This document shows positions 31,709 through 43,981 of a DNA stretch of 64,000 nucleotides, in pieces. The stretch's first letter is position 1; each line of letters starts with the position of its first letter. The DNA comes from Melastoma dodecandrum. Taxonomy: Eukaryota > Streptophyta > Magnoliopsida > Myrtales > Melastomataceae. The DNA is taken from positions 2,232,001 through 2,296,000 of the forward strand of contig JARUPY010000396.1 of assembly GCA_029817715.1 (NCBI GenBank). Reading direction: 5' to 3'. Both the position numbers and the translations under genes were made by a program. The notes under the pieces are model-generated. The model was given only the letters and a program-made list of their open reading frames with translations, did not search any database and was not told the DNA's origin.

Positions 31709-33400
31709 CGCGCCCTCCCCAGTCTCCCACCGCCGAGGCCTACAGTAATCAGCCACTCAATGCTACCTATTGTTGAAGCTGTAAGGGATTCAGCCAGAAA
31801 TCGTCGAGATCGATGTCAAATGCAATGGACAAGGATCAGGAACACACGAAACCCGATAACGAAAGCGCGGTCGCTCCGGATAAGATTGCAATCGCTAAAC
31901 CATCGATCCCAGCAACAATCACGGGGGGTAATCAAGAGAAGTTGGGGAGTAGTAGCAATTCCGTGGTATTGCTAGAACCCTAATTAATCGACGACGACCG
32001 GATTACTTACCGAGGATGAGACGGAAGCCGGGGGGAGGGGGGGGGGGGGTGGTTTCGACCGTCCGGTTGTCTGGAGAGGGGCTTGGAACGTATAGGGGTA
32101 TATTCGGTACTTCAAAGCCGATAGGATGACTGTTGGCGTTGGATTGTAAAATCCGCCAAGAATCCATCCAATAAACAAATTAAAATAAAAAATATTAGCT
32201 TTAGTAGAAAAAATTCTTCAAGACTCGACATTTCCTTATGTAACTATTTTCTTTAGATTCCGACATTTCCTTCTAATATTACCCGAATTTCCTACTATGA
32301 TATATTTTCAGATGATTAAATCACTTTACCATAAAGCATCTCCAATAAAACTCATATGACGCAGGCTCGCTTGTCGCGAAGTGATCGCATATATTTCAGA
32401 GTATTGTTTAAAGAAAGAATAGCATGTTGAATAATTATTTATAAATAATGTATTAATATTTTCTTATCAAATTTATCATTCTTATTTCTGTACGCGAAAT
32501 TTTATTTGACTGATAGCTCGACATATAGCCGACTGTCGATATGTCCTAACATCGTGGACACGTAAATGATCACATGATTAAGCAATTTGTCTAAGACTTC
32601 CCCCTTGGCTCACCTCATGCAAGCTCCGACTAAAAGCTACACGTAGCAACTATATTTTGGAAATTCCAAACAAAAAATTATAACTTGATCTCGATTATGT
32701 ATCTCTACTGTTATAAACCAAATGAGTAGAAGGGATATAAAAACAATACGTTGAGGTAATTTCCACAAAACTTGCAAGTCAAAAATTGGATTCTCGAAAT
32801 AATTAAGTGATGATAACAATATATATGAAAGCAATTATAAACTTATGATGATCTATAAATATAAATGAATGTGATATTGAATGATGAAATATATGTTATT
32901 TTCATGCATGAAAAAGATTCAAGAATGTCTGATACATCATAATCGCAGCCAAATGTAGATGATGATATAGCCAAGTAATGCATGCACTACCTTCAACTTA
33001 TTCTCCAAACTCCATCAAGGTCATCTAATAGTGGTAAAAAGATAAAAATGAACTGTGTTATGTCACATATCTAGAAAGATAAGACGCTCATGTTGCTGCA
33101 ATATATTTGTCCAAACATATAATGCACCACATGATCTGTATCATCCAACAAAAGCGCTTTCTTCAACTACAATAGCTTCAAATTATTATCTTTTATGCAA
33201 TTGTTGGGAAGCAACTAAGTAATCGTACACACTTCGCCTACCAGTTATGTAACTCGAGAAGGGCGACAAGGGGGCAGACTACCTTCATACTGTAAGAGTG
33301 GTCGAGTTGAGTCATCAACTCAAGGAGATAAAAATGCTCGTCTTGAGAAGAGTCCAAATCGAGTTCATCCTACTTGAGATCGATTCATCCTACTAAGATT
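31709..33400. other. intergenic, promoter of the small gene then AT-rich DNA
   Basis: The first ~350 bp are the upstream side of the reverse-strand gene, with a G-run at 32,033-32,050. Beyond 32,170 the DNA is AT-rich with no coding signal. Confidence 0.5.
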
Positions 33401-33419
33401 GAGTTCATTTTACTCGAGA

Positions 33420-33770
33420 GCTACTCAATTCAAGATGGGAATTGTTGAAAGAAGGCTCGATAGTGGGCTCAAAACCTTTAATTACTTTTGTATTTTTATT
33501 TTAATCATTCTGGCTTTTGTCTAGGCCCATTGAGAAATTAAGATTGGTCTTTTTTAGTCCACTATAAATAGGATGTTTAGGTAAGGTTAAAAGAACCTTT
33601 GAAGGACTTTTATAATAGACAATCATTAAGCCTCTTTGGAGTTTTCACTATTTATTTTACCCCCGTAAATTTCAAGCGTGACGAGAATTATCAGAGCGTA
33701 CACATATCGATTGTATTTTCTGTACCCAATTGTTGAGGAGTTCTCCCTTGTCACAATTCCTATGGTGCGT
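33420..33770 (+). repeat. probable 5' LTR/promoter of the forward Tat element
   Basis: Begins near TGTTGAAAGAAGG (33,443), has TATAAATA at 33,563-33,570 and an AT/T-rich leader. No partner LTR was found, so limits are uncertain. Confidence 0.45.
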
Positions 33771-35429
33771 TCACAGTATCCGTGGTAGTCCGAGTCAGAC
33801 CGTACAACCTTCGGCGGTTATTCTATATTTGATGTTGTCGCGTTATATCCCTTTTGTTATTGTTGCATTTGAATTCCGTTGTTGGCATTGTTGGAAGAGT
33901 CATTTAGTTGTTTTGGTCGCGTTTTTGGTTTGCCATCTGCTTTCATGCCAAGGTACCAAGCGGCCAAAATTGCTCCACAAGGAAAACATCCAAGAGACCC
34001 CTCCACCCGAGCAGTAATGGTTGAAACTTTTCCAAGTTGCACACCGCTTCTTCAACTACTTCCACTGACAGTAATGCTCTTGTGGCAACTAAACCCGTGG
34101 TGGTCTTCCCAACTATTGTTGTTGTCTCAACTACTATTGTCGTTGGATCAGTTAAAACATCAGCACCGGCATCGCCTCTTACTAGATCACCCGTCCTCTC
34201 CTCGCAATTCTCCCAAGCCCCGATCTTCACCATCGGAAAATGCATGGCTGGAATCAACATTCGAGTCTACATCCCACCTTTGTTGGCCTTCACAACACCG
34301 GCAATGTAGTCCTCAATGGCTCCACCAACAACATCATCATTCAATCGTAAAACATCTGAAGCGGCCTAAACTATCAACAACACTTCTCTAGGGAACAAGG
34401 TGGAGTCCCTTACAGCGGAGCTATCACCTTTGAAGATGATGATGGTTGAATTCCTCCAGCGGCACCAACGACCTCTCATTCCTATTGTCACCCAAAACCC
34501 GCACCTTCCAACCTACTTGCCTAGGTCATTGGTGCCAACCAACGTACCTGTTGGGACGGTTTTGATGATTCAACGTCCTCCAGCGATTGGTCATGGACCT
34601 TACTCGCTTGATGGAACGCTAGGAAAAGGTTCTTGGCGAATACATAAAAGAGGTCTCTTCTGATGATGTAGAGTGATCTCATGTGTTGCCTGACTTTTCT
34701 ATTTCCTTAGACCAAGAGCTGATCTTCATGGTCTAAAGGTTTTGATGAAATAAGTGCCACTTGTGGACATATTTCTTTTGCAGTATGGTATTGAACTTTC
34801 TGTCACACCTTATGCGCTATATTCTGCATGATGGTTTTGAACTTTCTGTTCTACCCTCTGCAAGAATTAAAACTACCTTCTGCACGTTGGTTATGAATGC
34901 TATGTCATACCTTCTGCAAGAAACTTACTCTTCTTTTTCAACCTTCATTCAACTTCTTTTTGATGTGACAAAAAGGGGGAGAAAATTGTGTTGAGGGGGA
35001 GTACCTAGCTCTGTATTGGTTATAGAAAAATCCTTGATTTTCTATAACTCAATGGGTCGTAGAAGGCTATACCATCTACGGTGTAGAAGCTTATGAGACT
35101 GATACAGCTCATAATCACACCTTCTGCAGGGAATGCGATTCGTGATCTTTTTAAAGTCACTATTGCTGGGAGTGCAGAAATGAAATACCATCATTTTTCT
35201 CGGGCTAAATACAGAAGCTCCTCGCTCTGTATAAATCACAGAAGCCTTTGTGCTCTGTAAATAACCTGCTTTATAACAGAAGCTTCTATGCTCTGCTTCA
35301 CAGAAACCTTATGGTTCTGTACAAACGTGAGACTCTTACTCTCATCTATTAAGGGGGAGTTAGGGGGAGTTCTTGCAAAAACATTTCCCTCAACGATGAA
35401 TGTTTTGTCATCATCAAAAAGGGGGAGAT

Positions 35430-37224
35430 TGTTGGGACGGTTTTGATGAAGAACCGGATCCTCTGTACTACAGAAGGTCGAACATTCTATTCTACAGAAG
35501 CTTCTCTTATTAAGGACTTCTTGTAAGAATTATTTTTGTAATTAAATGATTAGTTATAAATTATTTAATTACGAAATATGCATAATTTGATTAAGATATT
35601 ATCTGATCAAATTACCACGATTTGGTTTCCAAGTAATCATATTGGAGATATTATCTTTCATAGAAGGAAATGTATCTTGTATATACGGAAAGGTTCTATT
35701 GTTTGGTCTACAGGCTTCTGTAAGCTTACTTGACCAATATAGGAACGTTATTTGGATACAAATCATCTACCACCTGTCCAAATACATTCTTACGCGTGTC
35801 CTTATCAGGATGGAACTGATTTTAACTTATTTGGAAGCAAACCAACGATTGTTTCCATCTGTAGAAGGTTATCGAGCAGAACCTTCTGCGACACCTTCTG
35901 TGGTTCACTATTTATGGAAAATATATCATAATCTTATTTTGATTTATTTTCTATCTGAATACTTGCACGTGTATGATATTATTGTAGATTAATTATTTTG
36001 TCAACTAACCTTTAATTTCTTATTTTGCAGATTACATTTTTATCTTTTTCCTTGTGCATTTTCTTCTTAGAATTTTATGTATAAATAGCCACACCTCTCC
36101 CATTATACAATATAACATCCATCCCATTCTGTCCAGAGAGAGCGTGAGCTGTAGTTTCTTTAGTTCTTTAACTCTTTTTGTTCGTTTGAGTTAGTCACAC
36201 AAGGAGCACTAGCGACGGACGGCTGCATCGTTGGTGAAGCCTTCTGGGAAAGTGACGCGGGGGCTCGAGGGACTCGGTTGGAAGCTGCAGGAGACGTTGT
36301 TGGAAGCGTGTCGACGTGGGCAACGTGCAGTGGGCCGGAGAGAAGGGCTGAACCTCGGGAGCACAGAAGGTGAGGGACAGACCAGCTTCTGTTGTGTAGA
36401 GCTCGGTGTGCAGGAACCTAGGACAGAGGCTGCCATCTACTTGCGTGGGGTTTGCCGCGTGCTTGCTCAGGGTCTGCTGCGTGCTTGCGTAGGGTATGCT
36501 ACGTGCTTGTGTGGGGTACGCCACATAGTCGTTATCTCGAGGAGATCGTGCAGGTCGTGTGGAGCCGCCGGAGGGAAAATCCATCCTTGAACAGAGGTCG
36601 ATGTTCGTTTGCGTAAGTTTCGCTACGTGCTCGCGTGGGGTACGCCACGAATTCGTTGTCCTTGAGAAGATTGCGCATTTGCTACCTTGTTAGTCACGTT
36701 AACGCGTGCAATCTACTGTTGTGCAGAATCTTCGGATCTGTATAACTTCCTGTAGAGCAGAACCTTCGAGTCTGAATCTACTTCAATGCAGAACCTTACG
36801 GTCTGTACACATCTCAAGTCACTTCTAATACGAACCATTTTGGTTTGTTAAAGATTGACACATTCTTGGTGCAGAACCTTCTGGTCTGTGCTTTATCACT
36901 CAGTCTTCTGTTGCATAGAACATATTGGTCTATACTACAGAAAGTTGTTTTCATTACAAGTATTGTATTCGTTGCTGCATTGAGTTTGAGTGATAACCAT
37001 CTAGTATTTTGGGTGAAGAGTGGAGTAGGCAAATTTGCCGAACCACTATGAAAAGCTTTGTGTCCAATCAAACATTTTGCGAACACAATCAAACGTTCTG
37101 TTGTACAGAAACCTATCTAAGGTTCTGTGTTACAGAAACTTCCTCTGCTGCGGGGTAAAACGAAACAGCGTTAAAATCCGAATTTGGATATTAATACTAA
37201 TTCACCCCCCCTCTTAGTGTAACA
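35430..37224 (+). repeat. 3' LTR of the copia element (1,795 bp)
   Basis: Complete LTR, preceded by polypurine AAAAAGGGGGAGA (35,416-35,428). TATA box at 36,080-36,087. Ends with the TTCACCCCCCCTCTTAG run common near the ends of such LTRs. It holds many short AGAANNTTCT motifs (see findings). Open frames around 36,200-36,600 are composition shadows. Confidence 0.85.
36080..36087 (+). promoter_or_regulatory. TATA box of the copia LTR
   Basis: TATAAATA, followed 40-50 nt downstream by a CACCTCTCCC leader-like sequence. Confidence 0.55.
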
Positions 37225-37229
37225 GTACC

Positions 37230-38800
37230 ACTAGTGTTCAACCCTTACCCTCCGCCTGTCAGCGGAATGGGAGTAACAAACATGTCGACTTTCAACCCAT
37301 ACCTTCCTTCGGACATGGTCGGATCATCCAAAGTAACACAACCATTTGTGCCATCATACTTCCCTTAACCATCCATGCCGGGGCAAACTCCCTACATGCC
37401 AGCAATAGTTGGGCCAACTCCCGACATTCGGACGTCTTTGCCTACAAAAGGGCCAACTCCCTACATTCTAGATGCTGCTACTCTCAACTTTGGGATTCCT
37501 GCACCAATCATGATAACCTTAGCTCTACAAGAAGAATCAGCCATGAACAACCTTAAAACACGTAACACAACAATCATGGACGAGCTCTCATAGAGCAAAG
37601 CCAGAACAATGCCTTCGAAATAAAGCTTGAAGCTGTGATCTCCTTCATGCAAGAGGGAGACTCATGCCACCTCGCGAAATCAGAAGAATGTCTCAACGCG
37701 ATCCTGGGGTACAAGGCCCACACCTGGGAGCACAACGACTACCAGGTCCCTTAGGTCCAAGTCCCGACAAAGTTTAAGATGCCGGAATTTGAGAAATTCT
37801 ATGAAAAAAGAATGCTCAAATCTACACCTGAGGCATTTTTGCCACAAGAGTTTACCCTGCAAATGATAAGTTTCGAATCGCCATGTTCCAAGAGAGTTTG
37901 CGGAGTCAGCATTGCACTAGTACTACACCAAGGATTTGAACTAGTATGCGACATTCAAGGAGTTAGCCCTCGACTTCCTGAATTATTACAGTTTTAACGT
38001 CGATATGACTCCAAAAATATCGGACCTATGAAAACTAAAGAGGTACCGCACCGAGGACATCAAACAGTTTGCATACCGGTACAGACAGATGGCTTCCCAA
38101 ATTAAGCCAATCCTCAAAGAAAAGGAGATATCGATGAGTTCCTTCAGCTTCTCCCACACGAGTACTTGCCCTACATGATCGGGCAAACGCTTTCAACTTT
38201 CTCCCAGACAGTCATCAACGTAGACAGACTCGATGAGGCTAGCCAAGACAGACTGATTCCTTCCCCTTCTACAAAACCAGCTGGCAAACCCAAGCCCAAG
38301 GAGCAAATAGCGGTTGTATAACACAGTAAGCAGTCCATGAACGTGGCACCACCTCAGGCCTCTTATGCGCCAAGGTCATATGTCACGTCGCAGCAATAAT
38401 AAGGCCCCCAGCACCCATTATTACTTGCTTTTGGTCTCATATTCTCGTTACAACGTCCCCCCAGTAAAAGATAGTTCAACTAGAGCGTCCCAAACGCATA
38501 TTGGAGGATCTAACTCCTACTCCTGACCCATTGGACGTGATGTTCGTTCAACTGAAAGACATGGGCTTCATCAAGCCCGTTGAGGCTAAAACAAGAAACT
38601 CCTCATCGATTGGCTACAACCCCAATGCGGCTTTTCAATATCACTCTGGAGCATTGGGCCATGACACCAAGGACTGCATCGCCCTTCATTTTAAGATTCA
38701 GAATTTGCTAGATGACAGCTCATCACATTCGCTGCACCAGCCACGTCTCCCAACGTTAGAAGCAATCCCTTGCTAGAGCATGTCTGTTATATTGGGACCA
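37230..38800 (+). pseudogene. gag of the forward Tat element
   Basis: Pro-rich repeats (FNPYxP, GPTP) at 37,240-37,500 continue those left of the copia insertion. The gag core follows at 37,780-38,250 (PEFEKF.., then in other frames PYLIGQTLSTFSQTVINVDRL-like runs). A knuckle-like motif AFQYHSGALGHDTKDCIALHFKIQ lies at 38,630-38,710, typical of Tat gags but lacking the first Cys. Multiple frameshifts and stops. Confidence 0.7.
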
Positions 38801-39014
38801 ACCGCTTCGCACTAAATGATCAAGAGGAAGATGTGCACATGTACGAGCTCCAACGGACGAATGTTGGGTAGTTAATGTTGGTCAGGGCAACAGAGGCTGA
38901 AGTAGAGGACGTGGATATAGAGGTGCACACTCCGTACCAGCACGCACCCCTCATCCTGATGGTTTCACCCCAATACTTCCTCGACGGCCTAGGATACCAT
39001 ATGACTACGTCCCA

Positions 39015-40140
39015 ATGGGGGCAGAGCAAATGGGGACTCCTATCATAGTTGAAGCATCACCCCTAGTGGAACCAATGAGTCATATAGTCATTGGTCCAAG
39101 CATCTTTGCGTTTGGTCCCGAGGTCGAATTGATCACTCACTCAGGGAGGATAGTACCAGCTCTAGAGGCCCAGCCGCAGGCCGAGTCATCAAAGACTAAG
39201 GTGCCTTTAAATGAACAAATTCGTAGGGTGATTTATGTTGTCAAAGTGAGCGACTACAACATTGTCGAACAATTGACGAGGAAACATGTTCAAATCTCCT
39301 TGTTGGACCTCATCCATTCATCCGACAAACACAGAAAAATGTTGGAGAAACTTTTAATCGAGGTGCATGTGTCGGAACAAATCGCGGTCAATGCACTCGA
39401 TCCGTACATGAACAACCTTCTTGCAAACAACACCATCACTTCTCAAAAGATGACCTGCTAGAAGGAGGGTATGACCATAATAATGCTCTATTAATCACAG
39501 TTAGGTGTCGTGACACCATCGTCTGCAAGGTATTCCTAAACGGTGGGTCAGGAGTCAATATCATCCCCCTCGCCGTTGCCCAAAAGCCCGGTGTCAACGT
39601 GGAGAAGCTTCTACCTTCAGCCTGACCATTTAGGGCATTGGTTGGTGCAAAACGTCAGGCCCACGACGAAGTGACCCTGGAGATCAAGGTGGGGCCTACC
39701 CTTTTCTCTACCACTTTTCAAAACCTCGAGACGGCGGGTTCCTTCTATATGTTGCCGGGACGTCCCTGGTTGGGGCAATTCCTTCAACATTGCATCAGAT
39801 CATCCGATTCCCTAAAAGCGACAAACTCGTTACGATCAAAGGAAAACATATTATGGAGCTTTGTCGTGAGATTGATTTTCCATACGTTGGCGAACTATTG
39901 ACAACTCAAGCATTCGAGATGGTGAACATGGTCATGAATGACTTCAAATCATATTCCCTAATGAACCGGGGTAATATCTGCTTAGCAAAGCAGTTCATCA
40001 TATTTGGATACAAGCTCGGTCAAGGACTCGGTGCACAGGGGAAAGGCGTTCGCCATTTGATCCATATCCCTATTCAACCAGGGACACGCGGTCTTAGGGC
40101 TAAGGGCACCGAACCAAGGAGACCATGGTGTCCATGACCT
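39015..40140 (+). pseudogene. protease and G-patch region of the forward Tat element
   Basis: The pre-protease segment (IRRVIYVVKVSDYNIVEQL.., MLEKLLIEVHVSEQIAVNAL) leads to the active-site region KVFLNGGSGVNIIPLAV (39,530-39,580), where the expected catalytic Asp is Asn (39,539-39,541). PGRPWLGQ and a G-patch (FGYKLGQGLGAQGKGV, 40,005-40,055) follow, as known in Tat/Retand polyproteins. A stop and a frameshift near 39,620-39,780 break it. Confidence 0.75.
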
Positions 40141-40510
40141 ATGCACCGGTGGCCGGTCATCCATCCGGTTTGTTCGTTCATCAACAACTACGATGGAAGG
40201 CGGGATCTTTTCCGAACAAGCATTAAATCTCAAAATCAAGATACAAGAGCCCGAAGAAGAAGTCAACCAAATGGAAACTTCGAACCCGACCGAGTCAAAC
40301 ATGCTGCTCAAAGGGAACGACACTTCGGATGTACCCGAAAATACAGCAGAACAAGGCAAAACCGAGGTATCTCAATTGGCATCCATTTCAGAATACTAGA
40401 AAACACACCCCTTTAGAAAATGAAGAGGTGATTGACGATCCAAAGTCTCTTAACGGCTATCATGGTCTAGAGCAAGGTCTCCAATGACATGAAGAGCCTA
40501 GGGGGTCACA

Positions 40511-41186
40511 TTGCAAGAACCAGTCTCAGTTAATATCGAAATGGATGAGGACATCAAGGAGTTGTTTATCGGCATAGATCTACCAATAGATGAAGCCGAA
40601 AAGATCGTCGAATTACTCAAGGAGTCATTGGACGTCTTTGCATGGTCCTATGCAAACATGCCGGGATTAGATTCGGAGATAATGGAACATAAAATTCCCA
40701 TTGATTCGCTGATTCATTCCACAAAGCAAAAGCAACGCCGGTACAAGATCGGGCTTGCTCTCACAATTAAAGAAGAGGTTGACAAGCTCCTCAAAGTCAA
40801 CTTCATCGAGGTGGCTAATTATCTACAATGGGTGGTCAACATCGTCTCTGTGATCAAGAAGAATGGAAAGGTCCGAGTGTATATCCACTGCCACGACCTC
40901 AACAAAGCAATTCTCAAAGACGACTTTCCTTTGTCGCACATCGACCTACTAGTGGACAATACCGCAGTCTTAGCAGATTTTCTTTAATGGATGAATTCTC
41001 CGAGTGCAATCAAATATGGCTGAAGAAGACAAGGAGAAAACGACTTTCACAATACCTTGGGGCACATTTAGTTACCAGGTTATGCCTTTTGAACTTAAGA
41101 ATGTTGTGGCAACTTATCAACGCGCAATGGCGGTCTTATTCCTTAACATGATGCACCAATAAATTGAAGTCTACCTCGACTATATG
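40511..41186 (+). pseudogene. reverse transcriptase, 5' part, forward Tat element
   Basis: Segments ESLDVFAWSYANMPGLD, MEHKIPIDSLIHSTKQKQRRYK, EEVDKLLKVNFIEVANYLQWVVNIV, KKNGKVRVYIHCHDLNKAILKDDFPLSHIDLLVDNTA are in one frame to 40,987. After frame changes the palm continues (FGTFSYQVMPF-like, then MMHQ.IEVYLDY) to 41,186, exactly where the Reina-like element begins. Confidence 0.85.
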
Positions 41187-41403
41187 TGACACAGTAGAAA
41201 CGCGTTTCGGATTGAACTCCATCGATTCCGCAAAGAAAATAACAAACCCACACCAATTTCCAAAAAATTTTTCAACAACCATCTTGCCTGTCTTCATTTG
41301 TCAAACCCCCAAAAACAATCAACCCCTCACAATGTTTGGAAAGTAATAACAAAAAAGGAAATCGTCCTAACAAAATGAAAATCAAAGCAAATCGTCCATG
41401 TCA
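41187..41403 (-). repeat. 3' LTR of the Reina-like element
   Basis: 217 bp, starts TGACACAG and ends CATGTCA on the + strand; partner of 45,506-45,722. Confidence 0.9.
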
Positions 41404-41424
41404 GTCTTACCCTCTTGAGAAAAA

Positions 41425-42670
41425 TTAACTCGACCTCGAGTTTTCTTCGACTTCAGGGAATAAAGGTTCTTCGTCCAGATAGAACGGATACACATCAACC
41501 ACATTAAAAGTTAGAGAAATATTAAACAACTTCGGCAGATCAATGACATAAGCATTATCATTGATTCGCTTAATAACCTTGAATAGACCATACTTCTTTG
41601 GCTGTAACTTGCTAAATTGACCCACTGGAAAACGCTCTCTACGAATGAAAATCATCACCTCATCACCTTCAACAAATACTTTCTATCGTCTATGCTTGTC
41701 GATTGCTTCTTTATACCTGGTATTTGCTTCTGTTAGTTTTAACTTCACCTCTGCCTGAGTAGTTTGTACCTGTTCTACCAATGTTTGAGCTGCAATACTC
41801 TTCTTCATGGCTTTTGGCAGTACATGCAAATCTAACACATGATTCAGGGGCTTCAAGTAGATAATTGAGGAAGGGGTTTTCCAGGTGGAAGAGTGGAAAA
41901 ACATTATTATATGCAAATTCCGCTTGAGCCTATGCAAAATCCCTTTGCTTCGGGTTGTCTCCACAAATGCTTCGAATCATGTTACCGAGAGTTCGATTGA
42001 CAACTTCGGTTTGACCATCAGTTTGGGGATGTGCAGTGCTATTATAACGCAGAGAAGACCCAAATAGATACCACAAACTCTTCTAAAAGTGGCTGAGAAA
42101 ACGAGTTTCTCGATTTGAAGTAATGGTCTTTGGGACTCCGTGTAACCGCACAATCTCAGCGAGGAATAAGCAAGCAACATGGGCAGCATCCGATGTTTTC
42201 TTGCACGGTATAAAATGAGCCACCTTAGAGAACCTATCAACCACCACGAACACTGAATCGAAACCACGCTGAGTACGTGGTAATACAAGAATAATATCCA
42301 TCGACAAATCTTCCCATATGTTCTCGGGAATCGGCAGAGGAGTGTATGTACCGGTGTTTTGAGCTTGCCCCTTGGACTTTTGAGAAACAAAACGACGTTG
42401 AACCAACCTCATGATGTCTCGTTTTACACGGCCAAAAGTATCTTTCCGTCACGGCCAAAATGGTTTTCTCTCGCCCAAGGTGACCCGCTAACCACCTCCA
42501 TGTAAGTTGTGAATCAACTTTTCCCGTAGCGATGTGCGGGGGATACAAAGTTGGTTCCCTTTCATCAAATGCCCACTCATAATACAATACTCACTCATGG
42601 ACACTCCATGTTGAACTTTCATCCAAATCTCACTAAAATCTTTGCATCTGCATATAGCTTCTTTAGACAT
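41425..42670 (-). pseudogene. integrase of the Reina-like element
   Basis: Leftward: zinc-binding part ([21 protein letters not shown]), then core with [27 protein letters not shown] (42,310-42,240), [14 protein letters not shown] (the second catalytic Asp appears as Asn, 42,130-42,100), [16 protein letters not shown], and C-terminal GPFKV-like [26 protein letters not shown] (41,590-41,480). No chromodomain is recognisable after it. At least three frame changes. Confidence 0.85.
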
Positions 42671-42684
42671 TCAAAACCTACCAC

Positions 42685-42924
42685 TTAGTTGCTAAGAGTA
42701 GTCAACAGGGCCGCCCTTCTACTCAATGCGTCTGCCACCTGTTTTAGTTTGCCTGATTTTTGTACAAGCTTATATGGAAATTTTTGTAGGAACGCAAACC
42801 ACCAAGCATGCATGGAATTATTGATCCGACATTGACTGCTCAAATATTTTAAGGACTCATGATCTGAATATAAAATAAATTCCTTCCCGATCAAATAATG
42901 CTCCCGCTGTTTTAAAGCTCGCAC
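42685..42924 (-). pseudogene. RNase H of the Reina-like element
   Basis: ALKQREHYLIGKEFILYSDHESLKYL and FPYKLVQKSGKLKQVADALSRRAALL are the C-terminal half of gypsy RNase H, including the D of SDH and ADALSR. The N-terminal half is broken at 42,950-43,100. Confidence 0.8.
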
Positions 42925-43136
42925 AACAGCATAGAATTCCTTATCTTATGTGGACCACTTTTTTCCGAGCCTCACTTAACATCTCACTAAATAATGCAAT
43001 ATGTAGTCTCTCTTGTGATAAAACTGCCCTAATACCCACACCGCTAGCATCACACTCTACTTCAAAAATCTACTGAAAATTCGGTAAAGCCAGGACTGGT
43101 GTCGAACACAACTTCTCCTTAATCATTGCAAAACTC

Positions 43137-43960
43137 CTATCGGCCTCTTGTCCCCATTGAAACCTCCCCTTTTTTTAGACATTCCGTAACCGGGGCAGCC
43201 AAGGTGCTGAAATCCCGAATAAAATGTCTATAAAATATAGCTAGACCATGAAAACTCCTCACTTCGATAATAGTTTTGGGTGTTGGCCAATCGCGAATAG
43301 CTTGAATCTTCTCATCGTCAACATGGATCCCATCCTTGCTTACAACAAAACCAAAAAATAACAACGATGCACTTGTTCAGATTGATGTATAACTTGTTTC
43401 ATTGCAGCACGGTTAGCACTTCCCTCAAGTGCCCCAAATGTTCGTCGATTGCCTTGCTATAAATAAGGATGTCGTTAAAATAAACAACCACTAATTTTTC
43501 TATAAAAGGGTGAAGTACCTTATGCATAAGCCTCATAAAAGTACTAAGTGCATTTGATAAACCGAAAGGCATCACAAACCACTCAAATAACCCATCACAA
43601 GTTTTAAATGTTGTCTTCCACTCATCCTCTGGTCGAATCCGAATTTGATGATACCCACTACGTAGATCAATTTTAGAAAAGATAGTCGAGCCACTCAGAT
43701 GGTCCAACATGTCTTCCAGCCTCAGAATAAGAAATTTATAAGCTATTGTAATCTTATTTATCGCTTGGCTATTGACACAAATCCGTCAAGTGCCGTCCTT
43801 TTTCGGGGTCAATAAGGCGGGTACTGCACAAGGGCTCATACTCTCTTGAATATACCCTTTCTTGAGCAATCCCTCCACTTGTTCTCGTAAAATCTCATTT
43901 TCTCTCGGGCTCATTCGATAATGAGGCAAGTTCGACAAGCTAGCTCCCGAGATAAGGTCG
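43137..43960 (-). pseudogene. reverse transcriptase of the Reina-like element
   Basis: Leftward: [27 protein letters not shown], then [58 protein letters not shown] and [27 protein letters not shown]. The catalytic box is YFND instead of YFDD (Asn at 43,474-43,476). Stops TGA 43,978-43,980 and TAA 43,969-43,971 lie just upstream at the PPM.DI.HQIDL motif. Confidence 0.88.
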
Positions 43961-43981
43961 ATCTGGTGTTAAATATCTCAC

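Larger units (their letters stand above)
34549..37224 (+). mobile_element. Ty1/copia element with large internal deletion
   Basis: Starts TGTTGGGACGG and ends AGTGTAACA (TGTT/AACA inverted ends) and is flanked by GTACC at 34,544-34,548 and 37,225-37,229. The first 20 bp equal the first 20 bp of the 3' LTR; after that the sequence jumps to the 3' internal region, so the rest of the 5' LTR, primer site, gag and pol are lost. The internal remnant (34,569-35,429) has several AAGGGGGAG tracts and ends in a polypurine tract before the 3' LTR, as in SIRE/Tork-type copia elements. It interrupts the Pro-rich gag of the Tat element. Confidence 0.85.

Noticed and set aside
36195..36590. Open frames on both strands in the copia LTR
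   Set aside because: They fall in the U5/leader part of a defined LTR and show no protein family.
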